Positions 41,186 to 50,610 of a stretch of 64,000 nt of DNA are shown one piece after another. The notes beneath the pieces were generated by a model, which saw only the letters and a list, made by a program, of their open reading frames with translations, did not search any database and was not told the DNA's origin. The DNA is from Pararhizobium antarcticum (lineage in GTDB: Bacteria > Pseudomonadota > Alphaproteobacteria > Rhizobiales > Rhizobiaceae). The stretch lies in contig NZ_LSRP01000078.1 of NCBI RefSeq assembly GCF_001885585.1, forward strand, positions 1 through 64,000. The letters are read 5' to 3'. Numbering within the stretch: the stretch's first letter is position 1; the number at the start of each line of letters is the position of its first letter. The position numbers and the translations under genes were made by a program.

Positions 41186-44100
41186 CTATCGCCGCGCCAC
41201 CTTCATCGCTTCGGTAATCGCCACCGTCTCGACCGAAACGCTGACGACGCGGGCGATCAGGTCGATGACGTGGTCCTTGTAGTCGGCAAAGCGGTAGGTG
41301 TTGAATTTCTCGCGGATGGTCGGGTCCTTCGGGGTCTTTTCCTTGTACTGGTCAAGGATCCATTCGACGCCGGAGCGGTTGCCGAGCCGGTAGTCCCAGA
41401 CTTCGGCCGGAATGCCTGATAGCGTGGTTTCGCTGTCGAGCCGGATGATGCCGTTGTCCTTGTCGGCCTTCAGCACGGCCTTGGGCGCAACGCCTGCACT
41501 GCGGGCCTTTTCATCCGGCGTATCGACCCGCGCAATCGGAAAGGGCGCAACCGTCTCATAGCCGATATGCAGCGCCATCAGCCGCCTGCCCCAATCGGCC
41601 CAGACCCAGAAATCCGGATAGAAGGGAATGCGCGGAAACTCGCGCTTCAAATTCTGCGCATAGGTCTCGCGGTAGACCGGATCATGCAGCACACCATAGA
41701 CATAATGGAAGATGTCGTCCTTGGTGATGCTTTTCTTTCCCTCCCCCTTGCGGAGAGCGTGGCCCGAAGCGGGCGGCTCCGGGTTGATCTCCCCCCTTGT
41801 GGGGGAGATGTCGGCCGCGCCGACAGAGGGGGGTATCGCTGCAAATTCGGAGGTTGCGGCTTCGCCCGCCTCTGCCATCAAAGCTGACTTCTCGCCTTCA
41901 AGCGGGGAGATCAACCCGTTTTTGCCATAGGCCTTCTGAAACTGCTTCAGGCCCCAGTCGGTGATATTGTCGATCCGCTCGCCATCGGGGGTGTAGCGGT
42001 AGCGGGGGGTACAAACAGTTCCGGCAGCTGCGCCGACGTAGTGTAAGTCAGGCAGTCGATCTACAGCACTCACCATCCACGGTTTCTGCGCTGACGGGTC
42101 ACTGAAAACAACAAGCTTGTTGGTTTCGTAGCTCTCATACGGAAAAATTGAATCCTGTTGATACAGCCTGTGAGTTACTATGCGGTCATAATATGTGAAA
42201 GGCGCGCAAAATGGGCGATAGGCTGCAGCCCTAATTCTAGAATCTCGAAATTTGAGCGGTACTCTATTCTTAAGGTAGGTTTCGAGTTCGGATGTCCATT
42301 TTATGGATCGCGATACCCAATTGTTCGTATTCTTCGTGTCTGACTGAGAAGACCAGCGCGTCCTTTCAGACTCGTAAGTATCGATGAACAGTTCGACTTT
42401 TTCCGAAAGACGCTTCCTATTAACGTCATAGACCCACTCATCGCGAGCTGTCACGACGCCAAGAGAGTGAAGCTTGAATATCGCTCTCTCCTGCCCCGCT
42501 GTCTTCGCCGCCTTGGTCTTTTTGTCCGCCACGGGAATCAGACTGTCCCAGTCATTCTCGGTCAGATTGATCCAGTTGGCGCTTTTGTCCGACACGATCC
42601 GCTCAAAGGCCATGGAGGACAGTTTTGACGCGCCGAGAAAAGCCAGCTTGTCATCGGCGGTGTCCATTTCGGGACGCCGGGCATAGAAAATCTTGCAGCC
42701 CTTCTGCTTGCGGCGCTTGACGAAGAAGGCGATGGCGACGCCGGTCTGGATGCCGAAGACGTTGTTTTTGGTGCCCGAGAGTTTCGGATTGGCCCTGATG
42801 TCACCGCCGAGATCGACCACGTGGATTTCGTTGAACTCGGCTTCCACGGCACGGCGGAAACCATCGAAAGTGCGACTGTCGATGAACGAGCGGTTGGTGA
42901 TGAAGGCCAGCACGCCATCATCATGCATGCGGTCCGATGCCCAGCGGAAGAAGCGGGCATACATGTCGTAGACCTTGGTCTTCTGCGCCGTCGATAGTCT
43001 TATGTAGCTCGACTTGATCAGCTCATCGATGCGCGGGTAATCGCGGTTCTTGTTGTTGTCGTTCTCGTTGGCCTGATTGGCATTATACGGCGGATTGCCG
43101 ATAATCACCGAGATCTTGCGGGCATTCTGGCGCTTCACACGCGCGACGTTTTCATCCGAAAGCCCGGCAAACATATCGTGCTGGAAGCCGGCCTTGATGC
43201 CGAGGCCTGCGACATTGTCGAGCGTGTCGACAAAACACAGATTGGGATATTCGGCGAACTGGCCCGAGATCGCAGCATAGGTCGCCTCAATGTTCAGGTT
43301 GGCGACGTAATAGGGCAGGATCGCCACTTCATTGGCGTGCAGCTCGTTCTTGTATTTGTGGGCGAGCTTTTGCGGGTTGCCGCGAAAATGCTCCATCAAC
43401 TCGCAGATGAAGGTGCCGGTGCCGGTTGCCGGATCGAGGATCTCGACATGCTCGTCGATCAGGTTCTTGCCGAAGTGTTTTTCGCAGAGCCAGTCGGCGC
43501 CCTCGATCATGAACTTGACGATCTCGTTGGGCGTATAGACGACACCGAGCCGATCGGCCTTTTTCTTGTCGTACACCTTGTAGAAATTCTCGTAGATGAC
43601 CTTCAAGAAGGCCTGCTTTTCCGAATGGCTTGTGATCAGCGCCGCATTGGCCCGGATCGTCGCATAATAGGTTTCCAGCCCCTTCAGCGTCTCGCGCTTG
43701 ACCTGTCCGGTGAAAAACTTGCTTTCGAGCGAATAGAGCTCTTTGGCGATGTTGTTTTCCCGGTGGAAATCGCCCTGGTCGAAGACATGGGCAAAAATCT
43801 CCTCGGTCAGGATATGCTGGATCAGCATTTCGCGCACATCGGCCTCGCCGACGGACGGGTTGATCGTGTCGCGGGCGTGCTGGAGAAACCTGTTGGCTGC
43901 CGTCTGGAAGGCCGGATTGTCGGCATAGGCCGTGTCGATCTTGTCGCGCAGCGCCTTCAGCACGGCTGGAATATCGGCCTTGAACTGCTCGACCGCCTTG
44001 CGGAAATCGCGGATTTCGGCGCGCTCGTAGGAGAAGAACAGGTTGAGCAGTTTCAGCAGCGCCGGCTCGGTCATCGGGCAGCGCATCACCTCCTGCCGGT

Positions 44101-44449
44101 TCTGGATCAGCACCGCGACGCGGCTGTCCTCGAAGATGATATTGTCCTGCGGATAACCCTTGGCGAGTTTCTTTGCAATCTCCGCATCGAGATCGTCGCT
44201 AGTGTCCTTGGCCTCCCAGTAGCCGAGCGGCACGCGCAGGTCATGCAGGATCGTGCCATCCGGGCGGATGCGGTTCTTCTGGGTGGACTGGAATTCGTAC
44301 TGGTTGATGAAATGCAGGTTGGAGGAGCGCGACCAGGCTTTCAGGAGATCCTTGAAGGCCTCCGAAATCACGCCCTCGGTCACCGAGCCGGAAAATTTCT
44401 TGTAGCGTTCGAGGTCGTTCAAATATTGATTGATCAGTATCTGGCTCAT
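41186..44449 (-). CDS. Type ISP single-chain restriction-modification enzyme
   Basis: A 1,087-residue protein. Residues 50-110 hold a PD-(D/E)XK-like nuclease site (RIRPDGTILHDL and YWEAKDTSDD). Residues 300-540 form the N6-adenine methyltransferase: VVYTPNEIVKFMI, motif I LDPATGTGTFICEL and motif IV IIGNPPYNANQAN. No helicase motor is visible between nuclease and methyltransferase. The target-recognition part (42090-42440) is AT-rich. ATG 44449 is preferred to 44455 because GGGAGA is five bases upstream. A palindromic repeat is inserted in frame (41733-41925). It is a single R-M gene in core chromosome, so probably acquired. Confidence 0.9.
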   Translation of the reverse strand: MSQILINQYLNDLERYKKFSGSVTEGVISEAFKDLLKAWSRSSNLHFINQYEFQSTQKNRIRPDGTILHDLRVPLGYWEAKDTSDDLDAEIAKKLAKGYPQDNIIFEDSRVAVLIQNRQEVMRCPMTEPALLKLLNLFFSYERAEIRDFRKAVEQFKADIPAVLKALRDKIDTAYADNPAFQTAANRFLQHARDTINPSVGEADVREMLIQHILTEEIFAHVFDQGDFHRENNIAKELYSLESKFFTGQVKRETLKGLETYYATIRANAALITSHSEKQAFLKVIYENFYKVYDKKKADRLGVVYTPNEIVKFMIEGADWLCEKHFGKNLIDEHVEILDPATGTGTFICELMEHFRGNPQKLAHKYKNELHANEVAILPYYVANLNIEATYAAISGQFAEYPNLCFVDTLDNVAGLGIKAGFQHDMFAGLSDENVARVKRQNARKISVIIGNPPYNANQANENDNNKNRDYPRIDELIKSSYIRLSTAQKTKVYDMYARFFRWASDRMHDDGVLAFITNRSFIDSRTFDGFRRAVEAEFNEIHVVDLGGDIRANPKLSGTKNNVFGIQTGVAIAFFVKRRKQKGCKIFYARRPEMDTADDKLAFLGASKLSSMAFERIVSDKSANWINLTENDWDSLIPVADKKTKAAKTAGQERAIFKLHSLGVVTARDEWVYDVNRKRLSEKVELFIDTYESERTRWSSQSDTKNTNNWVSRSIKWTSELETYLKNRVPLKFRDSRIRAAAYRPFCAPFTYYDRIVTHRLYQQDSIFPYESYETNKLVVFSDPSAQKPWMVSAVDRLPDLHYVGAAAGTVCTPRYRYTPDGERIDNITDWGLKQFQKAYGKNGLISPLEGEKSALMAEAGEAATSEFAAIPPSVGAADISPTRGEINPEPPASGHALRKGEGKKSITKDDIFHYVYGVLHDPVYRETYAQNLKREFPRIPFYPDFWVWADWGRRLMALHIGYETVAPFPIARVDTPDEKARSAGVAPKAVLKADKDNGIIRLDSETTLSGIPAEVWDYRLGNRSGVEWILDQYKEKTPKDPTIREKFNTYRFADYKDHVIDLIARVVSVSVETVAITEAMKVARR
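41781..41917. repeat. Palindromic element inserted inside the R-M gene
   Basis: The ends are perfect 14-bp inverted repeats: GGGTTGATCTCCCC (41781-41794) and GGGGAGATCAACCC (41904-41917). The interior includes CCCCCCTTGTGGGGGAGATG and CGCCGACAGAGGGGGG, the pattern of a well-known Rhizobiales intergenic repeat. It is read through in frame and encodes about 45 residues (GLISPLEGE...SPTRGEINPE). Confidence 0.8.
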
Positions 44450-44874
44450 GCACATCTCCCAATGCCCGCATCTAGGCCGATTGCAGCCGCCGGTGGAAGC
44501 GGTTTTTCTGCGCAGCCATCATGCGGGACAACTGCAAGGGGATGCGGGGGTTTGCGATGCGCTCCCTCTTCTCCCCCACGGGGAGAAGTGCCGAGCGACT
44601 GCGAGGCGATGAGGGGGTGGGTCGGCAGATGAGCGTTGCATGGGTGGAGCCCCCTCATCCGCCCTTCGGGCACCTTCTCCCCGCGGGGGAGAAGAGAGGC
44701 ACGCCGCCGGCGACGCCGAAGCCCAGGGCGATCCTGCCTTGCTTTGGCCGCGCGGCCATGGCATGAGGCGCGCTTTCGAACACACCAAGCCTCCCTCCCA
44801 CAGCGCACGCCCGGGCCCGATCACGCCTTTCGCGGTGGCGCGCGCATGGCTTTGACGACAGGAGACATCAGATC
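44450..44874. other. 425-bp intergenic region
   Basis: Contains the RIME-like element at 44564-44699 and otherwise nothing I can support as a gene. It is the divergent promoter region of the R-M gene and the Hsp70-like gene. Confidence 0.6.
44564..44699. repeat. RIME-like palindromic intergenic element
   Basis: Left side CCCTCTTCTCCCCCACGGGG and right side CCCCGCGGGGGAGAAGAGAG are inverted, with internal arms GATGAGGGGGT and CCCCCTCATC and a small hairpin GCCCTTCGGGC. It has the structure of the RIME class of rhizobial intergenic mosaic elements. Confidence 0.8.
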
Positions 44875-46173
44875 ATGGCCAAGGCTCTCGGCTTCGATTT
44901 CGGCACCACCAATTCGGTTCTGGCAGCCGCGCAGGGCGACAGCACGCAGTCGCTGAGCTTCACCAGCGCAGCCGGCAGCAGCGATTCGATGCGCACCGCG
45001 CTGTCGTTCATGAAACATGCCAAGCTCGGGGCGGCCGCCGTCAAGATCGAAGCCGGTCAGGCGGCGATCCAGCAGTTCATCGACAATCCCGGTGATGTGC
45101 GCTTCCTGCAGTCGATCAAGACCTTTGCCGCAAGCCCGGTGTTTCAGGGCACGCTGGTGTTTGCCAAGCGCCATGGTTTCGAGGATCTGATGCGGCTGTT
45201 CCTCGGGCGGCTTGCCGATTATGCCGGCGATGGCTGGCGCAAGGATTATGAGCGGATCGTCGTCGGCCGTCCCGTGCGCTTTGCCGGCGCCAATCCGGAC
45301 GAGGCCCTGGCGCTGTCGCGCTACAACGAGGCGCTGTCCTCCTTCGGCTTTCCGCAGGTGCATTATGTCTATGAGCCGGTGGCGGCCGCCTTCTATTTCG
45401 CCCAGCACCTGAAGCAGGACGCCACTGTGCTCGTCGCCGATTTCGGCGGCGGCACGACAGACTATTCGATCATCCGCTTCGAAAGCCATGCGGGCCAGCT
45501 GACGGCCACCCCGGTCGGCCATTCCGGCGTCGGCGTTGCCGGCGATCACTTCGATTTCCGGATCATCGACACGGTCGTCTCGCCGCTGATCGGCAAGGGC
45601 AGCCAGTTCAAGAGCTTCGACAAGCTGCTCGACGTGCCCTCCAGCTATTACGCCAATTTCGGCCGCTGGAACCAGCTGTCGATCTTCAAGACGCTGAAGG
45701 ATTTTACCGACCTCAAGCAACTGGTGCGCTCGGCCGTCGAGCCCGACAAGCTCGAAGCCTTCATCGATCTGGTCGATCATGACGAGGGCTATCCGCTCTA
45801 CCAGGCGATTTCGGCGACCAAGATGCGGCTGTCGAGCGAGGAAGAGACCGAGTTCTACTTTGCGCCGCTCGGCGAAAGCAGCCGCCGGACGGTGCGCCGC
45901 GCCGATTTCGAAGGCTGGATCGCGCCGGATCTGGCGCGCATCGAGGAGGCGCTGGACGAGGTTCTGGTGACGACCAACACGGCACCCGGCAGCATCGACA
46001 AGGTGTTCCTGACCGGCGGCACCTCCTTCGTGCCCGCCGTGCGCCGCCTGTTCGAAAACCGCTTTCCGCTGGACCGCATCGAAAGCGGCGGCGAACTCCT
46101 GTCGATCGCCCATGGCCTGGCGCTGATCGGCGAGCGCGACGACATCGAAAGCTGGACGGCGATGGCGGCGTGA
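44875..46173 (+). CDS. Hsp70-family protein (YegD-like)
   Basis: A 432-residue Hsp70/actin-fold protein. The phosphate-1 motif is GFDFGTTNSVLA (residues 5-16), phosphate-2 is VLVADFGGGTTDYSII, and the adenosine motif is KVFLTGGTSFVPAVRRLF. It lacks the C-terminal substrate-binding domain of DnaK, as in YegD and similar short chaperone-like ATPases. AGGAG lies upstream. Likely a cytoplasmic ATPase of unknown client range. It is followed by the uracil-DNA glycosylase gene after 43 bp. Confidence 0.9.
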   Translation: MAKALGFDFGTTNSVLAAAQGDSTQSLSFTSAAGSSDSMRTALSFMKHAKLGAAAVKIEAGQAAIQQFIDNPGDVRFLQSIKTFAASPVFQGTLVFAKRHGFEDLMRLFLGRLADYAGDGWRKDYERIVVGRPVRFAGANPDEALALSRYNEALSSFGFPQVHYVYEPVAAAFYFAQHLKQDATVLVADFGGGTTDYSIIRFESHAGQLTATPVGHSGVGVAGDHFDFRIIDTVVSPLIGKGSQFKSFDKLLDVPSSYYANFGRWNQLSIFKTLKDFTDLKQLVRSAVEPDKLEAFIDLVDHDEGYPLYQAISATKMRLSSEEETEFYFAPLGESSRRTVRRADFEGWIAPDLARIEEALDEVLVTTNTAPGSIDKVFLTGGTSFVPAVRRLFENRFPLDRIESGGELLSIAHGLALIGERDDIESWTAMAA

Positions 46174-46216
46174 TGCCAGGTCCCTTCCCTGCCTGCGCCC
46201 GCTTCTGTACAAGGGC

Positions 46217-47164
46217 ATGATGATCGCCACCGAAAGCCTCAGCGCCGCCGAACTTGCCGCCCTCCTGCATTTCCATGCGGATGCGGGCGTCGAATGGCTG
46301 CTCGAGGAAACGCCGGTCGACCGGTTTGCCGAATTCGAGGCGGCGAAAGTGGCCCGGCGCACCGGCGGCGCAGCCGTGCAGCAAACGCAGGGCGCAAATC
46401 CGCAGCCAGCCCCGGCAGCCCGACAGGCACCGGCGCGCCCGCTGCCGCAGCCCCCACCAAGCCGGCAACAAACGGCGCCGCAAACCACGACCGCCTCCGA
46501 CACCACCGACCGGCGCATGGCAGCGCTTCCGGCAAGCCCTGTCGCCGCCGTGGCGATCCCCGACGAGCAGGCGATCAGCGAGGCCCGGTTTGCCGCCGAA
46601 TCGGCCCGTTCGCTGGCCGAACTGAAGGCGGCGATGGAGGCGTTTACCGGCTGCAACCTGAAGAACAGCGCCCGCACCATGGTCTTTGCCTCCGGCGAGG
46701 CAAAAGCCGAGGTCATGGTGATCGGCCCGGCGCCGAGCGGCGACGACGACCGCGACGGCCTGCCCTTTTCCGGTAAACCCGGCCAGATGCTCGACCGCAT
46801 GCTCGGCGCCATCGGCCTTGCGCGCGAAACCGTGCTGCTTGGCAATGTCATTCCATGGCGGCCGCCGGGAAACCGCGTCGCGACGCCGCGCGAAACCGAC
46901 ATCTGCCGGCCCTTCATCGAGCGGCAGATCGCCCTTGCCGAGCCGCGCCACCTGCTGATTCTCGGCAATTTCGCCGTCCGGTTCTTCTTCGGCGGCACGG
47001 AAACCATCCACAACAGCCGTGGCGAATGGCGGGATGTGCAGATCGGCGGCCAGACCTTTCCGGCCCTTGCCACCCTGCATCCGCAGGACCTGATGTCGGC
47101 CCCGGCCAGCAAGCGGCTGGCCTGGCAGGATCTGCTCGCCTTTCAGGCGCGGATTCGCGGTTAA
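46217..47164 (+). CDS. Uracil-DNA glycosylase, family 4-like, atypical
   Basis: A 315-residue protein. The N-terminal 130 residues are low complexity (Ala/Pro/Gln-rich). Residues 140-315 form the glycosylase: MVIGPAPSGDDDRDGLPFSG (motif A position), NVIPWRPPGNR, and ATLHPQDLM (motif C). Family 4 enzymes normally have GEAPG...ED; here Glu is replaced by Pro and Gly by Ser. Only two Cys (CNLKN and ICRPF) remain in the whole protein, so the usual 4Fe-4S cluster is unlikely. Uracil removal is therefore inferred, not certain. Confidence 0.8.
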   Translation: MMIATESLSAAELAALLHFHADAGVEWLLEETPVDRFAEFEAAKVARRTGGAAVQQTQGANPQPAPAARQAPARPLPQPPPSRQQTAPQTTTASDTTDRRMAALPASPVAAVAIPDEQAISEARFAAESARSLAELKAAMEAFTGCNLKNSARTMVFASGEAKAEVMVIGPAPSGDDDRDGLPFSGKPGQMLDRMLGAIGLARETVLLGNVIPWRPPGNRVATPRETDICRPFIERQIALAEPRHLLILGNFAVRFFFGGTETIHNSRGEWRDVQIGGQTFPALATLHPQDLMSAPASKRLAWQDLLAFQARIRG

Positions 47165-47318
47165 CAGCCCGTCAACGGCCAACCTGCCTCATTTGTGAAC
47201 ATTGCATGAAGAAAGCCATGCGGATTGCGCATACCAGCAACGCGTTGGCTCGCCTTGCAGAATCTATGCTGCGCTGCAATATAAGCAGACGGGAGGACTG
47301 GAATAAAGGAATTGGACC

Positions 47319-47495
47319 ATGACTGCCCGTTTTCGCCCCATGCACAGCACGTTCGAGACCTTGCGCCATACGGGCTCCGCCCTGCGCACCTCGTTCAACA
47401 GCTTCGGTTCGCCAGCCAATGAGCAGATGACCGCTGCAGGCTATGCCCGCACGACGCGCCCAGCCCAGATCTTCGCCGAATTCATCCAGCGCTGA
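47319..47495 (+). CDS. Small basic protein
   Basis: A 58-residue protein (MTARFRPMHSTFETLRHTGS...FAEFIQR). AAGGA precedes the ATG by eight bases. No membrane segment or family motif. A second similar-sized basic ORF follows at 47546. The ribosome site and GC-rich third codon positions support it, but size limits certainty. Confidence 0.5.
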   Translation: MTARFRPMHSTFETLRHTGSALRTSFNSFGSPANEQMTAAGYARTTRPAQIFAEFIQR

Positions 47496-47545
47496 AATCC
47501 GGGTCTCGCGACCCAGATCTTGCCAACAACCCAAGGATACCGATC

Positions 47546-47692
47546 ATGTCAGCACCCATCCGCTCGCTCCGGATCCTCCTCGAAGACATCGGCACAGCCG
47601 TGCGCGCCTCGCGCGAATACACGCGCCTGAGCCAGGAGGCTCCTTCGACAAAGGCCGATCGCCAGACGATCAGCAATCTCCTGCCGCGCTGA
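47546..47692 (+). CDS. Small basic protein
   Basis: A 48-residue protein (MSAPIRSLRILLEDIGTAVR...ISNLLPR) with an amphipathic helix near the start. The upstream AAGGATA is a fair ribosome site. A stem-loop follows about 95 bp later. Role unknown; may be co-transcribed with the 47319 ORF. Confidence 0.45.
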   Translation: MSAPIRSLRILLEDIGTAVRASREYTRLSQEAPSTKADRQTISNLLPR

Positions 47693-47787
47693 ACAGCCGC
47701 TCTTCCTTTCAGGCCAAGCCCCATCCCGGCGCGCTGCACCCGCATGCGCGCCAAAACTGCTGTTGCGAAACAGGAAAAATGCGCCAC

Positions 47788-47809
47788 GCCCTGTCGCAAT
47801 CGACAGGGC
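47788..47809 (+). terminator. Stem-loop after the small-ORF pair
   Basis: Perfect 9-bp stem GCCCTGTCG / CGACAGGGC with loop CAAT, no T run. Confidence 0.5.
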
Positions 47810-47912
47810 CGCGGAATGGCATTAAAGCGACACTCCTTCTTTGATTGCCAGAGCCAACGGTGATTCCCGAAGCGGTTGCGACCGTGTCCGGACCGTCCGC
47901 GCAGGAGCCATG

Positions 47913-49193
47913 ATGTTTTCCAGCCTTGCCTCTGTGCTCAGCCTGATGCTGTCGACACTCCTGATGATGGTCGGTTTCGGCCTGGCAAGCTATGTGCTGC
48001 CGGTGCGCTCGGTCGCCGAGGGCTGGTCGACGCTGACGATCTCGGTGATTGCCACCGGCTATACGCTGGGTTTCACGCTGTCCTGCATCGTCACACCGAA
48101 ATTCGTGCTGCGCGTCGGCCATGTGCGGGTGTTCACGGCCCTGGTGACGCTGCTCAGCATCGCCATTCTCCTGTGCGGGCTGGTCGTCGACTGGCGCGCC
48201 TGGATCCTGTTCCGGGCGATTTCCGGCTTTGCGATTTCCGGCAGCTATCTGGTGATCGAAAGCTGGCTGAACGAGAAGGTGACCAACGAAAACCGCGGCG
48301 CGCTGTTTTCGCTCTACCTGATCACCACCATGCTCGGCACGATCGGCGGGCAATATCTGGTGCCGCTTGGCGATCCCACCAATGGCTCGCTGTTCATCCT
48401 CTGCGGCGTGATCTTTTCGGCAGCGCTTCTGCCGACGGCCCTGTCATCCTCGCCCCTGCCGGCACCGCCGGCGCAGGCGAAATTCGACCTGCCCGGCCTT
48501 TACCGGCGCTCGCCGGTGGCCGTCGTCGGCGCGTTTCTGGCCGGTGCCATGTCGGGCGCCTGGCTCAATCTGGGGGGCGTGTTCACCCAGAAGGTGGGAA
48601 TGTCGACGGCCGAAGGCGCGACGCTGCTGGCCTCGCTGCTGTTCGGCAGTGCCCTGTCGCAGATTCCAATCGGCCGCACCTCCGACAGGATCGACCGGCG
48701 CATCGTCATGGTCGGCTGCGGTATCGTCGGCGTGATATCCTGCCTGACGATGGTGGCCTTCATCGGCGCAAGCCCGACGGTGCTCTACATCATCGCCGCC
48801 TTCGTCGGGTCCGTGCTGTTTCCGATCTATGCGCTGAACGTCGCCCACGCCAATGATCTGGCCCGGCCGAACGAATATGTCGAGGTGTCCTCCGGCATGA
48901 TGATCACCTATGGCATTGGCACGATCTCCGGGCCGCTGATGGTCGGCCCCGTCATGGACCGCTTCGGACCCGGCGCGCTGTTCCTGGTGCTTGCGGTTTA
49001 CTTCGCGCTTTATGCCGCCTATGCCGCCTGGCGCATTGCCCAGCGCGAGCAGCATGACGGGCTTGTCGGCAAAACGGATTTCCACGCCAACACGGTGCCG
49101 CAACCGGGCACCGAAGCGGTCAACGCGATGAACATGGCACCACGGCCGGAGACCCTGATCGACGACGACACGGCGCCGAACGGCGGCACCTGA
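47913..49193 (+). CDS. MFS transporter (YcaD-like)
   Basis: A 426-residue major facilitator with about 12 transmembrane helices. Characteristic segments are SCIVTPKFVLRVGHVRVFTA, FAISGSYLVIESWLNEKVTN (with a charged loop typical of the YcaD-like group) and SDRIDRRIVMVGCGIVGVIS. AGGAG lies five bases before ATG 47913; ATG 47910 is too close. Substrate unknown. Confidence 0.9.
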   Translation: MFSSLASVLSLMLSTLLMMVGFGLASYVLPVRSVAEGWSTLTISVIATGYTLGFTLSCIVTPKFVLRVGHVRVFTALVTLLSIAILLCGLVVDWRAWILFRAISGFAISGSYLVIESWLNEKVTNENRGALFSLYLITTMLGTIGGQYLVPLGDPTNGSLFILCGVIFSAALLPTALSSSPLPAPPAQAKFDLPGLYRRSPVAVVGAFLAGAMSGAWLNLGGVFTQKVGMSTAEGATLLASLLFGSALSQIPIGRTSDRIDRRIVMVGCGIVGVISCLTMVAFIGASPTVLYIIAAFVGSVLFPIYALNVAHANDLARPNEYVEVSSGMMITYGIGTISGPLMVGPVMDRFGPGALFLVLAVYFALYAAYAAWRIAQREQHDGLVGKTDFHANTVPQPGTEAVNAMNMAPRPETLIDDDTAPNGGT

Positions 49194-49211
49194 ACGGCAG
49201 GGCCCTGGTGT

Positions 49212-50150
49212 TCAGCCCTGCGGCGTCACGTGCTTGCGGGCGCCCTTTCGCTCGAGGCCAAGACGGTGTTCCCGGAAAATGATGAAGATGCCGGCGCCGA
49301 CGACGATCGTGGTTCCGATCAGCATGACGCCGGTCGGCACCTCGTCGAACAGGACATAGCCGATGCCCATGCCAAGCAGGATCGAGGTGTATTCGAACGG
49401 TGCAATGGTCGACATGTCGGCATAGCGATAGCTCTGGGTCAGGAGGATCTGCGCGATGCCGCCGCAGAAGCCGGCCGCCATCAGCAGTGCGAAGGTGCTC
49501 CAGGGCAGCGGTTCCCAGCCAAAGGGCAGCGTCAACAGCGAGAAGCAGGATGCCGACAGCGAGAAATACAGGACGATCGTGTGGGTTCGTTCTTTCTGCA
49601 CAAGGTTTCGCACCAGCACCATGGCGACAGCGCCGAGTGCCGCCGACAGGAGCACGGCAAGGGCTCCGAGGGCTTCGTCAGACCCTGCATCACCATCGGT
49701 GAGCAAGGTCAGCCGCGGCCAGGTGATGATCATCACGCCGATCAGCCCGACCAGAACTGCCGACCAGCGGTAGAGGCGGACAGTTTCCTTGAGGAAGATG
49801 GCGGCGAAGACGACGGCCAGGAGCGGCATGGCATAGCCGATGGCGATCGCTTCCGGCAGCGGCAGGTGCACCAGGCCGTAAAATCCGCAACTCATCGCGA
49901 GGATGCCGATGAAACCGCGGGTCAGGTGCCCGAAGATGTCGCTGGTCTGGAAGGCCGTGCGCAGATGGCCCTTGAGCGCGAGATAGAGCAGGATCGGCAC
50001 CATGGCGAAGGCCGAGCGATAAAAGGTGATCTGCCCTGTGGCAATCTCGGTTCCGGCGGCCTTGATGAAGGTCGACATGCAGACGAAGACCAGAACCGAG
50101 AGGACCTTCAGGAGAATGCCCTTCATCGGGTTGATGTGTTCTGCATCCAT
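49212..50150 (-). CDS. EamA-family (DMT) transporter
   Basis: A 312-residue drug/metabolite transporter with two EamA repeats and about ten transmembrane helices. The first repeat is ILLKVLSVLVFVCMSTFIKA to IGVMIITWPRL; the second runs from LLSAALGAVAMVLVRNLVQK to VLIGTTIVVGAGIFIIF. MDAEHIN at 50150 is preferred over a Met at 50126; neither has a strong ribosome site. Convergent with the MFS gene. Substrate unknown. Confidence 0.9.
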   Translation of the reverse strand: MDAEHINPMKGILLKVLSVLVFVCMSTFIKAAGTEIATGQITFYRSAFAMVPILLYLALKGHLRTAFQTSDIFGHLTRGFIGILAMSCGFYGLVHLPLPEAIAIGYAMPLLAVVFAAIFLKETVRLYRWSAVLVGLIGVMIITWPRLTLLTDGDAGSDEALGALAVLLSAALGAVAMVLVRNLVQKERTHTIVLYFSLSASCFSLLTLPFGWEPLPWSTFALLMAAGFCGGIAQILLTQSYRYADMSTIAPFEYTSILLGMGIGYVLFDEVPTGVMLIGTTIVVGAGIFIIFREHRLGLERKGARKHVTPQG

Positions 50151-50610
50151 GCGTCTGGCTCGTTGGACTTGCGGCAGCAGGCCGAGCATCGGAAGCGACA
50201 GGCTGCAAGGGATAGGGCGACCGGGAACCAGTCGCATGAGGTAGCAAGTCCATATTAGCGCGCGGATCCCCGAAATAGGATCAATTTTCGTGATGTGGGC
50301 TTGAAATATTTGATGAAAACGGAAGCTGGCCTGCTCTCTTCGGAAAACAATCGCGATCCGTCATGGAAAAAATATTTAAGCAAGGCGAAAAATATCAAAC
50401 GAGTTTAAATATTGTTAGGGCGATTTTCGTACATCTAGGCTCCACTAAGGCAGAATGGTTCAAATCGGGACAGTCAAAGTGCTGTGCCGGCGGGCCGACC
50501 TGATAGACAACGCAGCAGACCGGCGTATTATTTGACCACGGCGGCCTTTCCACCATCATCGGCATCAGCCAAAACGTCTGACGTCCGGATGATGCAAAGC
50601 AGGACATCCA
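50151..50610. other. 460-bp divergent intergenic region
   Basis: No supported gene or repeat. It separates the EamA and pepN genes and must contain both promoters; AT-rich pieces near 50290-50420 could hold them, but no clear consensus is visible. Confidence 0.6.

Noticed and set aside
44821-47112. 763-codon antisense frame over the Hsp70-like and UDG genes
   Set aside because: Both sense genes show clear catalytic motifs; the antisense product has none.
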